Shown here piece by piece: positions 60,091 through 64,000 of a stretch of 64,000 nucleotides of DNA. Under the pieces are notes generated by a model that saw nothing but the letters and a program-made list of their open reading frames with translations, did not search any database and was not told the origin of the DNA. Every line of letters starts with the position of its first letter. Position 1 is the first letter of the stretch. The stretch is from assembly GCA_003611805.1 (NCBI GenBank), contig RAYM01000041.1, forward strand, positions 1-64,000. Reading direction: 5' to 3'. Made by a program: the position numbers and the translations under genes. The stretch comes from a bacterium 1xD42-87 (lineage in GTDB: Bacteria; Bacillota; Clostridia; Lachnospirales; Lachnospiraceae).

Positions 60091-60203
60091 CGCTTGTTGT
60101 TTCTCTTATCAAGAAAGGCAGGCAACGCAACAATTAAGCTACCAAAGGATATCAGCAATGCTAATATTCCAATGAAAATCGAAATGATTTCAAAAGCTGT
60201 CAT
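60084..60203 (-). CDS. holin-like small hydrophobic toxin (type I toxin candidate)
   Basis: 39 residues: MTAFEIISIFIGILALLISF, then a second hydrophobic stretch and a basic end DKRNNKRK. AAGGGAGGTGGCGCCG precedes ATG 60203. This matches the putative holin-like toxin family found in many Firmicutes as type I toxins. Convergent terminators on both strands at its 3' end support an antisense RNA partner. Confidence 0.78.
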   Translation of the reverse strand: MTAFEIISIFIGILALLISFGSLIVALPAFLDKRNNKRK

Positions 60204-60303
60204 CGGCGCCACCTCCCTTCCAACGTACTATGTACGTTTTGTATTACCGGCACGCCGGTTTTCATAAACTCGGGAGGCTACCACCCTGTCATGGGTACTT
60301 TCC

Positions 60304-60469
60304 CTAGTGCTCCATTTACCAATTAACTATCCTTTTTTGCTTGCCAGCATTCCCTTCTACTGCGTTGTTTTCGGTCAACGATGCCACCGCATCGCCTCCC
60401 TCAAACGCCTTGTATAAGGAAATTCTGGACTTCGCAAAAAGTGTATGCAATTGGAAAATGGAGCACTAG
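60304..60469. repeat. 166-bp element with 21-bp inverted ends
   Basis: CTAGTGCTCCATTTACCAAT(T) at 60304-60324 and its inverse at 60449-60469 match at 20 of 21 positions. The inside holds no gene with a start signal. MITE-like, or a transcript with a long terminal stem. Lies upstream of the toxin gene. Confidence 0.55.
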
Positions 60470-60541
60470 TCGGTATTTAACATATAAGACACGTCACATG
60501 CAACACCGAATCACTCCACCCATCGCTTATTCTAAGCTAAT

Positions 60542-61312
60542 TTAAAGTTTTCTTGCCTTGATACAAAACGAAATAGGCAGCATTTTAGCTTTCTTTGTTT
60601 TAGGATCAACATCTCCTGTAGCATTTAATGATTTATTATCTGACGCTTCCACTAACTGCTCTACTACAAATCCTGCTTTTGCCAATGCATTAATATATGT
60701 TGACATCTTTCTGTTACATAAAATAATTTCACTATCATGCACAGGCATTTTGAAGTATGATTCGTCATAGTAACTCTTCATCATTACCAACTTCTCATCT
60801 TCAAAAACATCTTTACGTTCATCACATGACCATGCTATACAGTAATTCAATGTATGATGCCAACTAAATATAAAAATGCCATCCTTTTTCAAGTAAGAAG
60901 CAATCTTATCAAATGTTCCCTGTAAATCGGTTGTCCAACCAATGCCGTAAATGGAATATACATAATCAAAATACCCTTTAGGCACTTCAAGTTCATCCTC
61001 CATCTTTGAACACAATAACCTTGCCGAATATCCACTGTCACTTAAAAGTTTTGCTGCATTATCAAGCTGCTTTTGGGACAGATCAACTCCCCATAACTCC
61101 CCTGCGCCTTTTTCAGCATTATACTTCAATGAATGTCCACTGCCACAGCATATCTCCAGCATTTTCTTTCCCGCAACATCACTGAATAAATGTAAATCAT
61201 CTTCTGTTGGAAATCGTACCCCATACACCGGAAGTGCCGTTGTTCCAAACCACAAATCAGCATGGTCATTCCAATATGTTTTATTACTCTCAATTATCTC
61301 ATCACGTTTCAT
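60542..61312 (-). CDS. class I SAM-dependent methyltransferase
   Basis: 256 residues. MLEICCGSGHSLKYNAEKGA is the SAM-binding loop (near residue 52-70), ELWGVDLSQKQLDNAAKLLS the second strand, and FDYVYSIYGIGWTTDLQ motif III region. Methyltransf_11 type; small-molecule substrate unknown. Not closely similar to the one in element C. Confidence 0.86.
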   Translation of the reverse strand: MKRDEIIESNKTYWNDHADLWFGTTALPVYGVRFPTEDDLHLFSDVAGKKMLEICCGSGHSLKYNAEKGAGELWGVDLSQKQLDNAAKLLSDSGYSARLLCSKMEDELEVPKGYFDYVYSIYGIGWTTDLQGTFDKIASYLKKDGIFIFSWHHTLNYCIAWSCDERKDVFEDEKLVMMKSYYDESYFKMPVHDSEIILCNRKMSTYINALAKAGFVVEQLVEASDNKSLNATGDVDPKTKKAKMLPISFCIKARKL

Positions 61313-61492
61313 ATATTCCCCCTAAACAATTGCCACTCTTTTTATAAATAGAGCCATTTTAGAGTCAACAGGCATAAAACAATCCCGGAAACGCCCATTT
61401 ATCAGCATTTCCGAAATTTTATCCGTTACTCGAACGCCCTACAACTATAACATAATTATTAAGCTCCCCATTCAAAATAGCACCTCTCTAAT

Positions 61493-62254
61493 TTATAACC
61501 ATACTCCCCAATCCCCATAGCGAAATGTTCCACTGCCATGATGAAGTTTCCCATCCGCTTTAAGATTTCTAAATGCTTCCCGCATACGAATTAAGATTTC
61601 CGGCTCTATATCCAGTGAATGGTGTGCAGGAAATACTCTCTTTACAGGCAATGCCGCAACTTTTTCCAAAGAATCAAGGTATGCCTCCGGGTCAGTAGAC
61701 GGATAATAAGCAAACAGAATATCTTTATAAACCAAATCGCCAGTAAATAAATATCCCCTGCTTTTTTCCAAAAAGCACATGTGCCCCGGAGAATGTCCGG
61801 GAGTATGCAACACTTCAATTTCCCTGCCGCCAATATCAATGATGTCATAGTCTCTCAGCACTTTTGTTGGCATACCCTGAAACAATTCATAATCGCTCAC
61901 GCAAAACCCTTCGGGCAAATCACAGCGGTCTATGACCATCTCCCTTATCGTTTCGATTGATAAAGGGAATTTACCATTCAGCCAATCCAATTCATCAGCA
62001 TGGGCATAAAAATCCGGGAAATACTTATGCCCTCCAATATGATCCCAGTGAATATGCGTGGCTACTGCCGTAATTGGCTTATCGGTAAGTTTCAGCACTT
62101 CCTCATAGATATTGGAAATGCCAAGCCCCGTATCAATAAGCAGACTTCGGATATTTCCATTCAACAGATAGCAATGCGTTTCCTCCCAATGGCGGTATTC
62201 ACTGATAATATATGTATTTTCATCAATCTTATCTGTTGTAAACCAGTTATCCAT
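61493..62254 (-). CDS. metallo-beta-lactamase fold hydrolase
   Basis: 253 residues. THIHWDHIGGHKYF gives HxHxDH, HTPGHSPGHMCFLE and LFTGDLVYKD further ligands, and FPAHHSLDIEP the last His. Glyoxalase II-like/MBL fold; substrate not predictable. Start set by ATG 62254 after AAGGAGTATAGAGTA. Confidence 0.9.
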   Translation of the reverse strand: MDNWFTTDKIDENTYIISEYRHWEETHCYLLNGNIRSLLIDTGLGISNIYEEVLKLTDKPITAVATHIHWDHIGGHKYFPDFYAHADELDWLNGKFPLSIETIREMVIDRCDLPEGFCVSDYELFQGMPTKVLRDYDIIDIGGREIEVLHTPGHSPGHMCFLEKSRGYLFTGDLVYKDILFAYYPSTDPEAYLDSLEKVAALPVKRVFPAHHSLDIEPEILIRMREAFRNLKADGKLHHGSGTFRYGDWGVWL

Positions 62255-62284
62255 TACTCTATACTCCTTAAAATCTCAATAAAT

Positions 62285-62734
62285 TTATAGCTTCTCTATC
62301 TCTGCCAAAGAATTTTGAATATCCTTATAAACCAATGGTTGCATACTGTCTGCATAAATAGATGTATCTGCTTTTTGCATTGCGGCAACAATATCACACT
62401 TTAATTCCGGCTTATTCTTTGCAATCATAGGCAGAAGTTTTATACACTGTCTTGCCGTTATCGGCTTAACATCTTCTATATGCTTCAGATATTCGTCTAT
62501 AATTTCATCAATTTTATTATCCTTATCCCACTTAGCGTTATAGGCAATCAGTGTAAGCCCTCTTGTCCGAATATAGGAATTATCACTGTCAATCATATCA
62601 GCCAACTTATCCATATAACAATATACCTTGTCCGATTCCTCACATTCTTTCTGTAGCGTCTGTAATGCCTTGTATGCCGTATTATTATTTTTATCAAATA
62701 ACAGCCTAAAATTATCCACTACATTTATTTCCAC
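62285..62734 (-). CDS. HEAT-repeat-like helical protein, unknown
   Basis: 149 residues, all helical: YKALQTLQKECEESDKVYCY, MIDSDNSYIRTRGLTLIAYN, VKPITARQCIKLLPMIAKNK. The repeating helix pairs resemble HEAT/ARM-type scaffolds. It lies 30 bp upstream of the MBL hydrolase in the same direction, so probably one operon. No catalytic motif. Confidence 0.75.
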   Translation of the reverse strand: MEINVVDNFRLLFDKNNNTAYKALQTLQKECEESDKVYCYMDKLADMIDSDNSYIRTRGLTLIAYNAKWDKDNKIDEIIDEYLKHIEDVKPITARQCIKLLPMIAKNKPELKCDIVAAMQKADTSIYADSMQPLVYKDIQNSLAEIEKL

Positions 62735-62841
62735 GCCGTTTCATCTCCCATATCTTTAATCATGCTTCCGATTATAGCACTTTCTCTCTGTACCTGCCAC
62801 TATAAAATACAGGGCATAGCAACCGCCACGCCCCACATTTC

Positions 62842-63219
62842 TTATCGCTCTAACGACTTCTCAATCTTCTGTTTCTGCCCTTTCAAATCGTTCTGCTTTT
62901 CATACAGATTATTGCGCTCCATGACTTCCTTTGACTGCACCATTTTGTTAAGTTCCTGTTGTAATTTTTTCTGTTGTTTCTCCAACTTTTCATTTTTGGA
63001 TAACAGCTTTTCTTTGTCCTCTGCCAGTGTTTCCGTCTGCTCTTTCAGCAAAAGATTTGTAGAGGAAAGTTTCGTTATTTCCTGTCGAATCGCTTCGCCT
63101 TCTTTCCGTATCTGCTCCGTCTCCTGTCCTGTCGCTATCTGCTGATGAAGAATACCGGATAATTCCTCTTTACTGCCAAAGATTGTCTGTTCCAGTTCCG
63201 CAACTTCTGTAAACAGTAA
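62842..63219 (-). pseudogene. coiled-coil C-terminal fragment (possibly Mob/Pre-like)
   Basis: After an in-frame TGA upstream the frame gives about 125 residues: VAELEQTIFGSKEELSGILH, EAIRQEITKLSSTNLLLKEQ, EKLLSKNEKLEKQQKKLQQE. A pure coiled coil, like the tails of MobV/Pre mobilization proteins. No N-terminal domain remains. The assignment to Mob is tentative. Confidence 0.45.
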
Positions 63220-63397
63220 CCTTCATTGGGAAACATTTCCAACTGCCTGTCCGTTGTTGCAATTTCCCGAACACAGATTTTTGCCCTGTATATTGTATAC
63301 CTCAAATATCTATATGATATATGTAAAAAATAGATGGTTTGTCTTTCCTTCGACAAATTACGACATTAAAATGTCCTCTCCCATATCCTTACTGAAT

Positions 63398-63955
63398 TTA
63401 TTCATATCCATAAAGCCATTCCTCTATTGTTTTTTTTGAAGTACCGGCTTCAAATCGCCTTCCCTCCATCCACAATGTGGAATCAGCACATAAAACATGT
63501 AGATTATCCGCACTGGAACCAATCCCACTGCTATGGGAAGTACAGAACGGTACTATTGTTTTCCCGGAAAAATCATAGCTCTCTAAAAATGTACTGATAA
63601 TACGGGGAGCCTGACCGTGCCAAATCGGATAACCAAGAATGATCGTATCATATTCGTCCATATTCTCCACACCGCCGGAAATTGCCGGGCGCACATCCGG
63701 GTCATTTTGCTCCTGATCTGCGCGACCATCTGTATAATATGCCAGGTCTGCCTCTGTGTATGGATCTTCAGGTACAATCTGGTAACTATCAGCTCCTAAA
63801 ATCTCCGTAATATACTCCGCTACAAGTTCCGTAGTCCCTGTACACGAAAAATATACAACCAATGTTTTTGTACTCACATCTGCCTCCTGTTCCTCTGTCG
63901 AAACGGATTCGAACGGATAACTACAATAAGGGTTGAGAGAAGTAGGCATTCTCAA
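63398..63955 (-). CDS. flavodoxin family protein with altered N terminus
   Basis: 185 residues from ATG 63955, or 159 from GTG 63877, which has CAGGAGGCAGAT upstream. TLVVYFSCTGTTELVAEYIT is the FMN phosphate loop, DTIILGYPIWHGQAPRIIST and CTSHSSGIGSSADNL the flavin contacts. The first 15 residues (MRMPTSLNPYCSYPF) look foreign, whereas SVSTEEQEADVSTK resembles the linker of lipoprotein-type flavodoxins; the original signal peptide seems to have been cut off by a junction near 63910. Confidence 0.85.
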   Translation of the reverse strand: MRMPTSLNPYCSYPFESVSTEEQEADVSTKTLVVYFSCTGTTELVAEYITEILGADSYQIVPEDPYTEADLAYYTDGRADQEQNDPDVRPAISGGVENMDEYDTIILGYPIWHGQAPRIISTFLESYDFSGKTIVPFCTSHSSGIGSSADNLHVLCADSTLWMEGRRFEAGTSKKTIEEWLYGYE

Positions 63956-63973
63956 AAAAGGAGGTTACACACT

Positions 63974-64000
63974 ATGAAGAAACAGACAGAGAAAGACAAG
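63974..64000 (+). CDS. start of a gene cut by the window edge
   Basis: AAAAAAGGAGGTTACACACT precedes ATG 63974; nine codons (MKKQTEKDK) remain. The binding site is strong. Identity cannot be told. Confidence 0.5.

Noticed and set aside
59804..60175. 123-codon plus-strand frame across the toxin terminators
   Set aside because: Runs antisense through the toxin gene and two terminators; no start signal.

Overview
The window looks like a gut clostridium (Firmicutes, Lachnospiraceae/Oscillospiraceae type). It has strong AGGAGG ribosome binding sites, frequent GTG/TTG starts, a Tn1549/Tn916-type integrative conjugative element (ICE), large TnpX-like serine recombinases and a tet(32)-type ribosomal protection gene. 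No rRNA, tRNA or CRISPR array was seen. The assignment to a taxonomic group is inference; no housekeeping gene is present to test it.

Layout. Positions 1-1000 hold the end of an IS66 transposase and a decayed group II intron. From about 1003 to 54478 lies one ICE with a Tn1549-like transfer backbone: replication protein, PcfB, VirD4, Maff2, TrbL-like, MT-A70 methylase, PrgI, VirB4, CHAP hydrolase, DUF4315/4366, topoisomerase III, a 1727-residue ArdA-ArdC-YodL protein, MobC and relaxase. It ends in Tn916-type regulators, Xis and Int. Two smaller mobilizable elements sit inside it. Element B (3446-8929; serine recombinase, MOBQ relaxase, oriT, DUF3267 cargo) splits virD4. Element C (13980-25599; tet(32), methyltransferase, MobC/relaxase, DnaD/DnaC-like proteins, serine recombinase) splits the Maff2 gene. 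A BlaI/M56 regulator pair lies between exact 27-bp direct repeats (10772-13452), and a BceRSAB-like peptide-defence operon occupies 45366-51216.

From 54585 to the end the DNA is AT-rich and mostly minus strand: alpha/beta hydrolase, two-component system, ECF sigma/anti-sigma pair, a holin-like type I toxin candidate, methyltransferase, MBL hydrolase, flavodoxin and several decayed fragments.

How it works together. The backbone supplies a complete type IV secretion set, DNA processing and anti-restriction, and Xis/Int move the element. The coupling protein is interrupted, Maff2 is interrupted, and the outer relaxase carries an in-frame nonsense codon 53 residues before its expected end. As assembled, the outer ICE is probably impaired for self-transfer unless B and C excise, and both insertions are flanked so that precise excision would restore the host reading frames. 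Each inner element carries its own relaxase, so three relaxase systems share one mating apparatus.

The least explained signals are a 112-bp structured repeat present twice in the ICE and in a diverged form in element B; two inverted oriT-like blocks with different hairpins between identical flanks; and a cloverleaf-like RNA candidate upstream of xis. Family names come from recognition of the translated sequences; no database search was run.
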